This document shows, in pieces, positions 8,676 through 17,052 of a stretch of 64,000 nt of DNA. Position numbers and translations under genes: made by a program. The notes under the pieces are model-generated. The model had not been told where the DNA came from, ran no database searches, and worked only from the letters and a program-made list of their open reading frames with translations. This DNA comes from Pedobacter sp. PLR (GTDB taxonomy: Bacteria; Bacteroidota; Bacteroidia; Sphingobacteriales; Sphingobacteriaceae). Within the stretch, counting starts at the first letter, position 1, and each line of letters begins with the position of its first letter. The stretch is taken from contig NZ_JAPIVQ010000002.1 of assembly GCF_026239675.1 (NCBI RefSeq), positions 744,001 to 808,000 on the forward strand, in the 5' to 3' direction.

Positions 8676-11429
8676 TTAAAAAATATTGTAAGCATAGGTC
8701 ACATAATAAACGGCTCCGATATTTGGATTGGCAATACCGGTAGAGTAATATTTATTAGTGATATTGGTTGCACCTAATCTGATGCCAGAGCGGGCTTTGA
8801 TCAATTTATAACTGATCTGGGCATCAATTACTGCGGAGCTAGGGACATCGCCTGTGGCCAGGCCACCGGAAACTACATATAGGTAACCTGGTTTATAGCG
8901 CAGACTGGTGTTGAAGGACCATACCTGTCGCTTGCCAAAACCACTGTTGCCAAATTCCAGATTCACATGGTAGCTTGGAGTATTGAAATTATTCACCTGG
9001 CTGTCGTTTTTGTTTTTGAGGTGATCGGAAAAATAATTCACTTTTGTCATGAAATTATAGCCAAGGTCTACACTTAAACTGGCAGCATAACCATAGGTAT
9101 TCACTGTCTGTCCCCCATTAAAAGCAATATTGTATTGCGTATAAGTGCTATGGTCTTTAAAAGCATTCAGATCATTAGTCCCTGGCGTATTGGCTACATT
9201 GGCATAGCCGATAAAGTTTTTCCAGGTAGAGAAATAACCCAATACATCAAAAATCACCCTTTTGCCAATCAGCGCGGCATACCCCAGCTCAAAAGCATTC
9301 ACCGATTGGGGTTTTATATCGTTATATTCGAACCGCTCCAGTACACCCGGATCACCTGTGTCCTGATATTTTTGGACACTTTCTAAAGTATAGGGAGGAT
9401 ATTTGTCAAACTCATAACTGCCGTTCAACAATAGCGCAGAACCACCAGAAGAATAACTGTTAATGCCATTCATCGTGCTTTGCAAAGATTGAATATTGGA
9501 TGGGAAACTATAAGCATTCTGGTAAGAGAAGCGGATAAAATTTTCTTTGGCAACCTCGTAAACCATCGAAGCTCTTGAAGTTACTTTCGGATCAGAGAAC
9601 AAGGTGTTTTTGTCGTAGCGGAAGGAAGTGCTTAAGCTCAGTTTATCATCCAACACTCTCTTCGCCAGTTGCACATAGGCACTATATTCTTTTACATTAA
9701 TTGGCTTGTTCTTGTCCGGGAAAAGCGTGTTTTTACTGTTTAAACTATACAAACGCCAGTTTACACCAGCAATCACACTCATAAATTTGATCTCTTCCGC
9801 AAAATTGTATTGTGCTTCTGCATTATACAATTTACTGCGATCTAAAAACAACGTGCCACCTTCAGAAATCGGGGTGCCGCTGATGCTGTCTCTCAAATGA
9901 TTAAAACGTTGGGAGCCCAGCTCAGGACGTCCCTGATCGGCAAAACCACGGGCAGCAAGATTGGCATCTGTTAAAGAAGCACCACCGGCGAGCGCAGTAA
10001 GCAGGCCCATCGTGTATTCCGGGTACCAGCCGCCAACATTTCCATCATAACTGGTTTTCCAGGCTTCATTCATCAACTGGGCAGTGGGACCGGCGATAAC
10101 CGTATTACCGGAGTTTTCGGAAGTCGTATACGCACGTACAAACCAGTTGTCGCTTTTCACTTCTGCACGATACTGACCAACTTTAAAGCCTTTTAATTGA
10201 TATCTGGTATCATTGGTATACACGATATTTCCGGTGCCATAAGTACCTGACAGGATACCCTCCACCTTTGAATTGAATTTATACCTTAATTCTGCATTGG
10301 CTTTAAAAAGTTTGGCCTTATTGTCAAGATATCCGTATTCGGGATAACCCGTTCTGGCGACATAGTTTTCTTTGGCCAATAAGGGCTCGATTAAAGGGGC
10401 AAGATTTGGATCTCCTGCCAATGCAGCCTGTAGAAATGGATTGATATTTACGGAAGTCGAACTACCATACATGTTTACGCCATTGTAATTTGGATCTGTC
10501 AGGGCATTCCCCGGACCATTTTTATTGGTCATATCATTGGCTACCCAGTCTTTTGCCTGCGTATATTGCATGTTCACCTTAAAAGCGAACTTTTCATTTA
10601 CTTTCTTAGCATAACGAACGGCCCAGTCGTAATATGGAGAAGCCGGAACAGGATCATTGTTGTTTTTACTGTTGACATGGTTCAGCCCTTGAGTAACAAG
10701 TACACTTAAACCTTGATATTTAAAAGGGTTTTTACCCGTCATAACCATGGTGCCATTCAATCCACGGGACCCGTAAAGGGCAGAAGAAGCACCGGAAAGC
10801 ACCTCAATATTGTCTACATCCAGTTGTGTTAAGCTAATGGCAGAACCCAATGGGAAATTCAGACCTGGCGCCTGATTATCCATTCCATCCACAATCTGCG
10901 TGAAATTCGTGTTACCGCTGGTGTTAAATCCCCTGGTAGAAATACTGGTAAAACCAATACTGGATACCGTAACATCTACGCCTTTCAATCCCTGAATCAT
11001 ATCCATATAATTCAGCTGCGGAGAATTAACGATGTCTTTACTGCTGATTTGCTCGATCGTGACGGGGGAAGCCAGTTTTTTTTGTACCGTTCTGCTGGCA
11101 GAGACCACCACTTCCTGACCCAACATAGATGCTGGCTCGAGATTGATGTCCAGGGTTTCAGAAAAATTCTGAACAGCTACTTCTTTGGGTTCAAAACCAA
11201 TGGAAGAAATGAGTAGGGTAAGGGGGAGTTTTTTAGTGGTCTTGAGCTGAAATCTGCCACGGTCGTCCGTATAGGTGCCTTCATTGCCATTTTTGATGCG
11301 TACGGAAACTGCATATGCAGCCTCCTTTGTCACATTGTTTTTAACGCTTCCCTTGATCAGATTTTGTGCCCTGACGGAATCGGGCATAAAAAAGTAAAGC
11401 ATCAGGCTGAGTAACATGATCTTGTTCAT
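8676..11429 (-). CDS. TonB-dependent outer membrane receptor with N-terminal carboxypeptidase-regulatory-like domain
   Basis: A 917-residue receptor. A signal peptide (hydrophobic residues 4-15, cleavage near VRAQ) is followed by a CarboxypepD_reg-like domain at about 23-107 (IKGSVKNNVTKEAAYAVSV...). A plug follows at about 115-235 with VVVSASRT, LNYMDMIQGLKGVDV and DNIEVLSGASSALYGSRGLNGTM, then a barrel ending in YAYNIF. It is a stand-alone receptor without a SusD partner, unlike the pair at 1-4017. It lies between a TetR gene (110 bp upstream) and the beta-helix/cytochrome pair, so it is probably the uptake component of that unit. The ligand cannot be read from the sequence; metal complex, haem or oligosaccharide are all possible. 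Confidence 0.93.
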   Translation of the reverse strand: MNKIMLLSLMLYFFMPDSVRAQNLIKGSVKNNVTKEAAYAVSVRIKNGNEGTYTDDRGRFQLKTTKKLPLTLLISSIGFEPKEVAVQNFSETLDINLEPASMLGQEVVVSASRTVQKKLASPVTIEQISSKDIVNSPQLNYMDMIQGLKGVDVTVSSIGFTSISTRGFNTSGNTNFTQIVDGMDNQAPGLNFPLGSAISLTQLDVDNIEVLSGASSALYGSRGLNGTMVMTGKNPFKYQGLSVLVTQGLNHVNSKNNNDPVPASPYYDWAVRYAKKVNEKFAFKVNMQYTQAKDWVANDMTNKNGPGNALTDPNYNGVNMYGSSTSVNINPFLQAALAGDPNLAPLIEPLLAKENYVARTGYPEYGYLDNKAKLFKANAELRYKFNSKVEGILSGTYGTGNIVYTNDTRYQLKGFKVGQYRAEVKSDNWFVRAYTTSENSGNTVIAGPTAQLMNEAWKTSYDGNVGGWYPEYTMGLLTALAGGASLTDANLAARGFADQGRPELGSQRFNHLRDSISGTPISEGGTLFLDRSKLYNAEAQYNFAEEIKFMSVIAGVNWRLYSLNSKNTLFPDKNKPINVKEYSAYVQLAKRVLDDKLSLSTSFRYDKNTLFSDPKVTSRASMVYEVAKENFIRFSYQNAYSFPSNIQSLQSTMNGINSYSSGGSALLLNGSYEFDKYPPYTLESVQKYQDTGDPGVLERFEYNDIKPQSVNAFELGYAALIGKRVIFDVLGYFSTWKNFIGYANVANTPGTNDLNAFKDHSTYTQYNIAFNGGQTVNTYGYAASLSVDLGYNFMTKVNYFSDHLKNKNDSQVNNFNTPSYHVNLEFGNSGFGKRQVWSFNTSLRYKPGYLYVVSGGLATGDVPSSAVIDAQISYKLIKARSGIRLGATNITNKYYSTGIANPNIGAVYYVTYAYNIF

Positions 11430-11518
11430 ATTTGGTTGGTTTTGGTTGTCTTAAAAAAACTTCAACGTAATGCGGTGCAGGCACCCATAATCAAATAGAA
11501 CTTCTCATGTTAATCAGC

Positions 11519-11534
11519 GTTAATCTTGATGAAC
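11519..11534. promoter_or_regulatory. Imperfect palindrome between tetR and the TonB receptor gene
   Basis: GTTAATC-TT-GATGAAC is a 16-bp inverted repeat with one mismatch per arm, in the 110-bp gap upstream of the receptor operon. A direct copy of GTTAATC also lies 10 bp upstream (from 11509). It is a possible regulator site but does not resemble the palindrome upstream of tetR, so the link to TetR is weak. Confidence 0.3.
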
Positions 11535-11539
11535 CTGTT

Positions 11540-12142
11540 CTATCTTTTTATCCCTTTAAATATCAGTGAAACCAGAAACTTAATGTCCTGAAGACTCTGT
11601 GTATAATCAATTTCCGTTTCTCCCTTTAAAATCGCCTGTTGCTCCACACTGTGTTTCAAGGCATCAGTAAGGTTGATCAATACGGAAGCTGTGTTTTCCA
11701 AATCCGTCATGTATACTTCTCCATCTTCGACGGCCTTTCCCAGTAACTGGGTTACAAACACTTTTTCCCTTTTCATCAGGGCATTGTACAATTCAAAGAA
11801 TCGAGGTAAGATCTTGTTCAGCGTATCCACGGATACACGATTCATGTTCAATACGTTCTTATAATAGTTAAATCTCGATTCCAGATAAAAAGCAATCCGG
11901 TTTTCTATCCCTTCTTTAAGTAAGGTGGTTTCCTGTAAAGAGTTGATAAAATCTTCTCCCTCTTTGAGCGCCACTTCAATGAAAATATCTTCCTTATTCT
12001 TGTAGTAATAATATAGCGATGCTTTATTAAGGCCAACTGCCTGAGCAATATCATCAAGAGTAGTTTTGTCTAATCCGAATTTTGCAAAGCATTGCATGGC
12101 CGATCTTCCAATCTTTTGTTTTACCAGTTCTTTTTTACTCAT
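11540..12142 (-). CDS. TetR/AcrR-family transcriptional regulator
   Basis: A 200-residue one-component regulator. The N-terminal helix-turn-helix at residues 28-54 is textbook TetR: TTLDDIAQAVGLNKASLYYYY followed by KNKEDIF. The C-terminal ligand-binding part (about 70-195) is helical and not diagnostic. It is the first gene of the minus-strand block with the TonB receptor, beta-helix protein and cytochrome, and probably represses that block and itself; its ligand may be related to what the receptor imports. A 23-bp near-perfect palindrome lies 40 bp upstream of its start. Confidence 0.93.
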   Translation of the reverse strand: MSKKELVKQKIGRSAMQCFAKFGLDKTTLDDIAQAVGLNKASLYYYYKNKEDIFIEVALKEGEDFINSLQETTLLKEGIENRIAFYLESRFNYYKNVLNMNRVSVDTLNKILPRFFELYNALMKREKVFVTQLLGKAVEDGEVYMTDLENTASVLINLTDALKHSVEQQAILKGETEIDYTQSLQDIKFLVSLIFKGIKR

Positions 12143-12181
12143 GTTCCTTACCTTAAAACTATAAACATATTTTCAATAATC

Positions 12182-12204
12182 CAAATGTTTTAACAAAACG
12201 TTTG
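12182..12204. promoter_or_regulatory. 23-bp palindrome, candidate TetR operator
   Basis: Arms CAAATGTTTT and AAAACGTTTG (9 of 10 positions match) flank AAC. The site lies 40-62 bp upstream of the tetR start codon, where an autoregulatory operator is expected. Size and symmetry suit a TetR dimer; binding is inference. Confidence 0.55.
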
Positions 12205-12286
12205 AAAATTGAAAAACACATTGTTCAAAGGTGTAAACTTAAAGTATTCAGGGGAATAAGAATGGGGTTTTGGAAGGAAAATAAGA

Positions 12287-12309
12287 AGCCGGAGGAGAAT
12301 CCCCCGGCT
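12287..12309 (-). terminator. Probable terminator after the OmpA-like lipoprotein gene
   Basis: Inverted repeat AGCCGG / CCGGCT with a GC-rich inner part, 26 bp past the minus-strand stop and followed on that strand by TTCTTATTTTCC, an imperfect T-tract. Confidence 0.55.
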
Positions 12310-12335
12310 GTATGTGCTAAAGATCCAGGTGGACC

Positions 12336-12854
12336 CTATGGTTTTAACAAGATGATTTCTACCCTGCGGTTCTGTAATCTTCCTTCTGGTGTTTTGTTAT
12401 CGGCAACAGGTTTGGTATCACCAAGACCGGCAGTTTTAATTCTGTTTTCAGAAATCCCCTGACTAACCAGGAAGTTTTTTACGGATACTGCACGTTTTTC
12501 TGATAGCCATTTGTTATAGGTAGCGGTTCCTGTTTTATCAGAATGACCTTCAACGCGGATATTGTTTGCCTGCTCATCTTTGATCACATTGGCAACCGCT
12601 GCAATTCTCTTTTTCGCTGCTTCATTTAAGTAAGAAGAGTTGATAGGAAATAGAACTTCTGAGCTGAAAGTGAATTTTATCCCGGTATCAGTACGTTCAA
12701 TCTGATCATCCGGTAAATCTTTTTTCATTTTATCCAGTGCTGAATCCGTGTTTTGTGCTACCGGAGCCGGAGTAGATACAATTGCTTTTTTTGTCTTACA
12801 AGAAAGGGTAACGGTAAGCAATAACGCTAAAATAAGGTTTGTTTTGTGTGTCAT
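12336..12854 (-). CDS. OmpA-family peptidoglycan-binding lipoprotein
   Basis: I place the start at the ATG ending at 12854 rather than ten codons upstream. From there the protein begins with a short basic end, a Leu-rich helix and the lipobox TLSC (Cys19), while the longer form adds a second hydrophobic segment before it. The product is about 172 residues. The C-terminal OmpA domain (about 65-172) contains RVEGHSDKTG, YNKWLSEKRAVSVKNFL, GLGDTKPVADN and the final LQNRRVEIILL, the residues that bind diaminopimelate in this family. It should sit in the outer membrane and tether it to peptidoglycan. It is encoded alone, between tetR and the divergent dGTPase gene. Confidence 0.9.
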   Translation of the reverse strand: MTHKTNLILALLLTVTLSCKTKKAIVSTPAPVAQNTDSALDKMKKDLPDDQIERTDTGIKFTFSSEVLFPINSSYLNEAAKKRIAAVANVIKDEQANNIRVEGHSDKTGTATYNKWLSEKRAVSVKNFLVSQGISENRIKTAGLGDTKPVADNKTPEGRLQNRRVEIILLKP

Positions 12855-12904
12855 TAAGAAAAAATTAACCGTAAATATAGCCATTAATCAGGCCAATATT
12901 CCTT

Positions 12905-12912
12905 TACCTTTG
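12905..12912 (+). promoter_or_regulatory. -7 promoter element (TACCTTTG) upstream of dgt
   Basis: Exact match to the Bacteroidota -7 consensus TAnnTTTG, 43 bp before the dgt start codon. I do not see a good -33 TTG partner at standard spacing. Confidence 0.5.
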
Positions 12913-12955
12913 TATCAAGTTTAAGGTAAAAGGAATTAACAATTTAATCCATTAT

Positions 12956-14299
12956 ATGAATTGGGAAAAATTATTGTCGGCAAAACGCTGGGGAAATGAA
13001 GATAGATTTGCCGGAAATCAAAAAGAAGCAAGGTCAGAATTTCAAAGAGATTATGATCGTATCATCTTCTCCTCACCTTTCCGCAGGTTGCAGAATAAGA
13101 CGCAGGTTTTCCCACTTCCCGGAAGTGTTTTTGTACACAACAGGTTAACGCATAGTCTGGAAGTAGCCAGTGTAGGTCGCTCTTTGGGTACTATATTCTA
13201 TAACAGGTACAAAGAGAAAGATCCTGAGGTAGACGAAAACTGTCCGCTGTTATGCGAAATCGGAAACATTATTGCCTCAGCCTGTCTGGCCCATGATTTG
13301 GGGAACCCCGCTTTCGGACATTCCGGTGAAGCCGCTATCTCTCATTATTTTACCACCGGGGCTGGAAAAGCTTACCAGGACAAGGTGAGTAAAGCCGAAT
13401 GGGAAGACCTGATCAATTTTGAAGGAAATGCCAATGCACTAAGGATTCTGACCCACCCATTTGCCGGCAAAGGTACCGGCGGGTTTGCGTTAACCTATGC
13501 CACACTTGCAGCTATTGCTAAATATCCCTGTGCTTCCCTCGCCGGACACAACAAAGCGAACATCTACACTAAAAAATATGGCTTCTTTCAATCGGAGCAA
13601 AGTGGTTTTGAAAAGATTGCCGTAGAAATGGACTTGCTAAAGGTACAGGATGAGCCGATGGTTTATAAACGACACCCATTGGTTTATCTGGTAGAGGCGG
13701 CCGATGATATCTGCTACAACATCATCGATCTGGAAGATGCCCACCGACTGAAAATTTTGTCCTATTCGGAAATAGAAACCTTACTTGTGCCTTTATGTAA
13801 TGACCCTAAATTGCGGGAACGTTTAGCGACCATAGAAGACGATGATGCTAAAATTACCCTGATGAGAGCAAAATCAATCAGCACCCTGATCGGCTTATGC
13901 TCCAACGTGTTTTACGACCAGCAGGAAGCGATACTAAATGGTGATTTCAACCAGAGTCTGATGGATGTAATTGAAGAACCCTACCTTTCTGTCATGAAGG
14001 AAATTGAAAGGATTTCTTATAAAAAGATTTACAACTACGCTTCAGTAGTTCAGATTGAAGTGGCTGGTTATAAAGTGATGGGTGGTTTGCTGGAAGAGTT
14101 CATACCTGCCTATTTAGAAAATGAATCAAAATACCATAAAAAGCTGGTGGAATTGATTCCTAAGCAGTTTTTAACGCAGGAAACAGATACTTATACGAAG
14201 ATTCAAACGGTATTGGATTTTATTTCCGGTATGACCGATATCTATGCAGTAGAACTATTCAGAAAGATTAAAGGGATTTCTTTTCCCTCTATGAGTTAG
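12956..14299 (+). CDS. dgt: Deoxyguanosinetriphosphate triphosphohydrolase (dGTPase), HD superfamily
   Basis: A 447-residue cytosolic enzyme that cleaves dGTP, or other dNTPs in some homologues, to the deoxynucleoside and triphosphate. HD-domain metal residues are visible: RLTHSLEVA (His66) and LAHDLGNPAFGHSGE (His113-Asp114); the second Asp lies in the EAADDICYNIIDLEDAH region near residue 250. The opening (RFAGNQKEARSEFQRDYDRIIFSSPFRRLQNKTQV) is characteristic of the dgt subfamily. No signal or membrane segments. Transcribed divergently from the OmpA-like gene with its own promoter element, and closed by a hairpin shared with selO. Likely role in dNTP-pool balance, with a phage-defence role known for some relatives. 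Confidence 0.93.
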   Translation: MNWEKLLSAKRWGNEDRFAGNQKEARSEFQRDYDRIIFSSPFRRLQNKTQVFPLPGSVFVHNRLTHSLEVASVGRSLGTIFYNRYKEKDPEVDENCPLLCEIGNIIASACLAHDLGNPAFGHSGEAAISHYFTTGAGKAYQDKVSKAEWEDLINFEGNANALRILTHPFAGKGTGGFALTYATLAAIAKYPCASLAGHNKANIYTKKYGFFQSEQSGFEKIAVEMDLLKVQDEPMVYKRHPLVYLVEAADDICYNIIDLEDAHRLKILSYSEIETLLVPLCNDPKLRERLATIEDDDAKITLMRAKSISTLIGLCSNVFYDQQEAILNGDFNQSLMDVIEEPYLSVMKEIERISYKKIYNYASVVQIEVAGYKVMGGLLEEFIPAYLENESKYHKKLVELIPKQFLTQETDTYTKIQTVLDFISGMTDIYAVELFRKIKGISFPSMS

Positions 14300-14309
14300 T
14301 TAAAAGAAT

Positions 14310-14335
14310 CAATGCCCCATAACTTTGGGGCATTG
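14310..14335. terminator. Hairpin between convergent dgt and selO
   Basis: Perfect 10-bp stem CAATGCCCCA / TGGGGCATTG with a 6-nt loop, 10 bp after the dgt stop. The downstream tract is ATATATAT rather than poly-T on the plus strand; placed between convergent genes it probably still ends dgt. Confidence 0.6.
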
Positions 14336-14372
14336 ATATATATATATTCAAACGGTTTTAAGAAAACGAATT

Positions 14373-15929
14373 TTAAGAACTACAAGATAAGGTCGCACTA
14401 CCAGGTTGCTCATTTGCCCATTGTGGTCTCAATGCGAAAAACTCGTCATGGTCCTTACTGTATGGCGTTTCTAAGGCTTTTTGTAGTTTTTTGAAAAGCT
14501 GATCTTCTCCCTTTTCTAATTCCTGAATCGCTTCATATAGTAGGTAATTCCTGAGGATAAACCTCGGATTACAGGCTTTCATCTTTGATCTGGAAACAGC
14601 TCTTGAAATTGTGTTTTTTGCGAGACGTTCCTGATAAGCAATGATATTTTTATGAAATAAAGCGAGTTGAATTTCCGATAAAGGATGGTAAAATGAAGGT
14701 GTAAAATAAGCGTTAACACCTGCCGTGTCGGTTAAATCTTCCGGAAGATCACCTAGTAATTGATAGAAAATTGTCATATCCGGTTGGACCGATGCCAGTA
14801 GGTTTTCAAAATCATCAATCAGGTTAACATCGCCGGTTACCAGCTCATCCAATCCCATTTTATCCGCTTTCATCGAATAGAATTTTTCGAAGAAAACAGG
14901 GCCAAAGCTTTCCACTGTGCTGATTAGTTCTTTTGGATCTTCAAATAATGGAGAAATCGCATTGGCCAGACAACTTAGGTTCCAGTAAGCAATGGAGTGT
15001 TGTTTCCCATAGGCATAACGGAGTCCGGGATGGTCGGTGGTATTCGGACTGAAATTAAGATCGTAGGCATCCAGAAAAGAGAAAGGCCCGTAATCTATTG
15101 TCAGACCAAGAATAGACATGTTATCTGTATTCATCACGCCATGTACAAATCCTACCCTAAGCCAGTCCACCACCATAGTTGCGGTGCTTTCCATCACTTT
15201 TTTGAACCATTGCAAGGTTTTGTCAGCACCTGTAAGCTCGGGGTAGAACTTTTCAATCGTCCAGTCGACCAGCTTTTGCAGGTTTTCATATTCTTTTCTG
15301 GCGGATAACATTTCGAAATTGCCGAAGCGTAAAAAGCTTGGTGCGGCGCGCATTACAATTGCACCAGGTTCAGGAGCAGGGCGACCGTCATAAAACATAT
15401 CTCTCCTCACCTGATCACCTGTAGCAACCAGACTTAGCGCTCTGGTGGTTGGCACTCCCAGGTGAAACATTGCCTCGCTCATCAGGTATTCCCTGACAGA
15501 AGATCTCAATACAGCTCTTCCATCAGCCCTTCGCGAATAGGGGGTAAGGCCGGCGCCTTTTAACTGCAACTCCCATGATTTACCATCCGGCAATGGCCAT
15601 TCGCCAAGCGTGATCGCTCTGCCATCACCCAGCTGACCTGCCCAGTTTCCAAACTGATGACCCGCATAGCAAGCGGCATAAGGTTTCATACTCGGATTAA
15701 CCGCGTTACCACCAAGAATATTCAGGTCATTTTCATCAGGTTCCCGGATACCTAATTCGGTAGCAAGGTCTGTTGTCCAGGCCAGTAGTTTTGGTTGTCT
15801 GACCGGGCTGGGTAAAACCCTGCTGTATAAAACTCCGGGCGTTTGACGGGGTTGCGGATCGCCGCTTTGGTCTCCGTCAAAAGCTTCCGTAAAATCATTG
15901 ACAAATTTATGAGTGCTCAGGTGCTGCAT
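14373..15929 (-). CDS. selO: Protein adenylyltransferase SelO (YdiU/UPF0061 family)
   Basis: A 518-residue pseudokinase-fold enzyme that transfers AMP from ATP to Ser/Thr/Tyr of target proteins. Family motifs are present in order: YAGHQFGNWAGQLGDGRA (88-105), LQLKGAG (Lys124), GRAVLRSSVREYL (137-149), the catalytic/metal segment HGVMNTDNMS (Asp269, Asn270) and IDYGPF (Asp279). The extreme C-terminus is SCSS, with Cys at the third-last position where eukaryotic SelO carries selenocysteine; this redox-regulatory Cys is typical of bacterial homologues. No signal peptide. Encoded alone on the minus strand. In E. coli SelO modifies redox and TCA-cycle proteins; the targets here are unknown. Confidence 0.95.
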   Translation of the reverse strand: MQHLSTHKFVNDFTEAFDGDQSGDPQPRQTPGVLYSRVLPSPVRQPKLLAWTTDLATELGIREPDENDLNILGGNAVNPSMKPYAACYAGHQFGNWAGQLGDGRAITLGEWPLPDGKSWELQLKGAGLTPYSRRADGRAVLRSSVREYLMSEAMFHLGVPTTRALSLVATGDQVRRDMFYDGRPAPEPGAIVMRAAPSFLRFGNFEMLSARKEYENLQKLVDWTIEKFYPELTGADKTLQWFKKVMESTATMVVDWLRVGFVHGVMNTDNMSILGLTIDYGPFSFLDAYDLNFSPNTTDHPGLRYAYGKQHSIAYWNLSCLANAISPLFEDPKELISTVESFGPVFFEKFYSMKADKMGLDELVTGDVNLIDDFENLLASVQPDMTIFYQLLGDLPEDLTDTAGVNAYFTPSFYHPLSEIQLALFHKNIIAYQERLAKNTISRAVSRSKMKACNPRFILRNYLLYEAIQELEKGEDQLFKKLQKALETPYSKDHDEFFALRPQWANEQPGSATLSCSS

Positions 15930-16100
15930 AGTTAAATCGGGGTATTTGTTGTTGTTTACAAATATCGGGTAAATTCAGCGGATCGCATTCTGACTTTGTA
16001 TCCTGGCTAAGTAATTTTTTCTGTAAAGCGGTTATTATTGATATCTATATATATTAATCTCAATATATCTTTACATAAATATGTGTGATGACATTGCCGT

Positions 16101-16544
16101 TTAAGCAGTCAGAAGGCCTGATAATTTATCCAGCATTTTAATCCAGCTTTGGTAAGCCCCGTTTTCTTTGGCCGAAGCTTCGGGTACGGTTTGATGAATA
16201 GATAGCCTGGTTTGTTGTCCAACCGGGCTAAAGGAAACGGTAGTTAAGATTTCCATAGGCCAGTCTCCAGGCTTTCCAGCATCGATTGCCGCTAAAGTAT
16301 CGCCGGATCATTGCTTAAAGTCATGGTGAATACCAGTTTCTCCATGAACTGGATCATGAATGCAGGAATGAAAATTACCGTTTTCTTTAATGTTGAGGTG
16401 CTTGTAGCTGATGCTGCAACCCTCAGGAGCATACCATTGTGTCAATTGTTTCGGGTCTGTCCAGGCTTGAAATACCATTTCCACCGGGGCATTAAAAAGG
16501 TGTGTGATGTACAACTCTTTTTCTTTGTTTTTAGTGATTTCCAT
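16101..16544 (-). pseudogene. Broken AHSA1/SRPBCC-domain gene paired with arsR
   Basis: The intact start (residues 1-70) is a normal SRPBCC N-terminus: THLFNAPVEMVFQAWTDPK, LTQWYAPEGCS, ENGNFHSCIHDPVHGE. The frame then runs into a TGA at 16308. A neighbouring frame from about 16334 to 16306 encodes LVFTMTLSND, the next expected family segment. The original frame then resumes with GDTLAAIDAGKPGDWPMEI and continues to VPEASAKENGAYQSWIKM and a stop at 16101. Two lesions are therefore visible: an internal deletion with frameshift near 16335-16341, which I estimate removed roughly 15-20 codons compared with relatives, and a small indel near 16303-16309. The start overlaps the arsR stop by 14 bp, as in intact arsR-SRPBCC operons. 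A sequencing error could explain one lesion but not the missing segment. Confidence 0.8.
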
Positions 16545-16872
16545 CGTCTTGGGTTTTAGTTTTTAAATCCTGTAGATAATGATCAAGTTTTTCGAATCTA
16601 TGCAACCATTGTTTTTTGGACTGTGATACCCAGTCGGACACTTCGTCCAGCTGTTCCAGACAAACCTCGCAATACCTTTCCCTGCCTTTTTGAGTCACCA
16701 CAACCAGACCGCATTCTGTTAGTATTTGAATGTGTTTGGAAATGGCCTGCCGACTGCTATCGAAAGTTTCCGCAATGGCGTTTAAGTTCATAGGTCCTGC
16801 GGCAATTTTTTCAATAATCTGCCTGCGGGTAGGATCGGCTATGGCCTGAAATACATCTCTTCTAATGATCAT
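16531..16872 (-). CDS. ArsR-family winged-helix transcriptional regulator
   Basis: I choose the ATG ending at 16872 (MIIRRDVFQAIADPTRR...), giving 113 residues. The frame extends 16 codons further upstream, but that part is an atypical hydrophobic string and other ArsR members start as chosen here. The winged helix spans about residues 10-85: ADPTRRQIIEKIAAG, LNAIAETFDSSRQAISKHI as recognition helix, and LVVVTQKGRERYCEV as wing. No metal-binding Cys pair of the classical ArsR sensor type is evident. The 3' end overlaps the SRPBCC gene by 14 bp. ArsR-SRPBCC pairs usually have the regulator controlling its partner; here the partner is broken, so the regulator may be an orphan. Confidence 0.9.
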   Translation of the reverse strand: MIIRRDVFQAIADPTRRQIIEKIAAGPMNLNAIAETFDSSRQAISKHIQILTECGLVVVTQKGRERYCEVCLEQLDEVSDWVSQSKKQWLHRFEKLDHYLQDLKTKTQDDGNH

Positions 16873-17028
16873 AATGAAAAATATAATCATAAAGATAAGC
16901 GCAATCATTTGGTTGCGCAAGTGTTTTGGTAACTATTTTTTACTAACCTGTTGAAATACAGCTTTTAGATGGTTTCCTTGTTTAGATAATTGTATAGTCA
17001 TATGTCATCGTTGCCCCTTTGTATTTTA

Positions 17029-17036
17029 TACCTTTG
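17029..17036 (+). promoter_or_regulatory. -7 promoter element (TACCTTTG), decides the start of the next gene
   Basis: Exact TAnnTTTG match ending 16 bp before the ATG at 17053. Transcription from it would begin after the in-frame ATG at 16990, which supports the shorter protein with a normal signal peptide. Confidence 0.55.
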
Positions 17037-17052
17037 CAAGAAAAGAATCTTG

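Noticed and set aside
12202..12462. 86-codon plus-strand frame over the OmpA gene end
   Set aside because: It is antisense to the conserved OmpA domain and crosses its terminator hairpin; no motif.
12855..12884. Upstream start for the OmpA-like lipoprotein
   Set aside because: It adds a second hydrophobic segment before the lipoprotein signal; the internal ATG gives a standard 18-residue signal.
16990..17052. Upstream ATG start of the secreted protein at 17053
   Set aside because: It lies upstream of an exact promoter element and would place 21 extra residues before a normal signal peptide.
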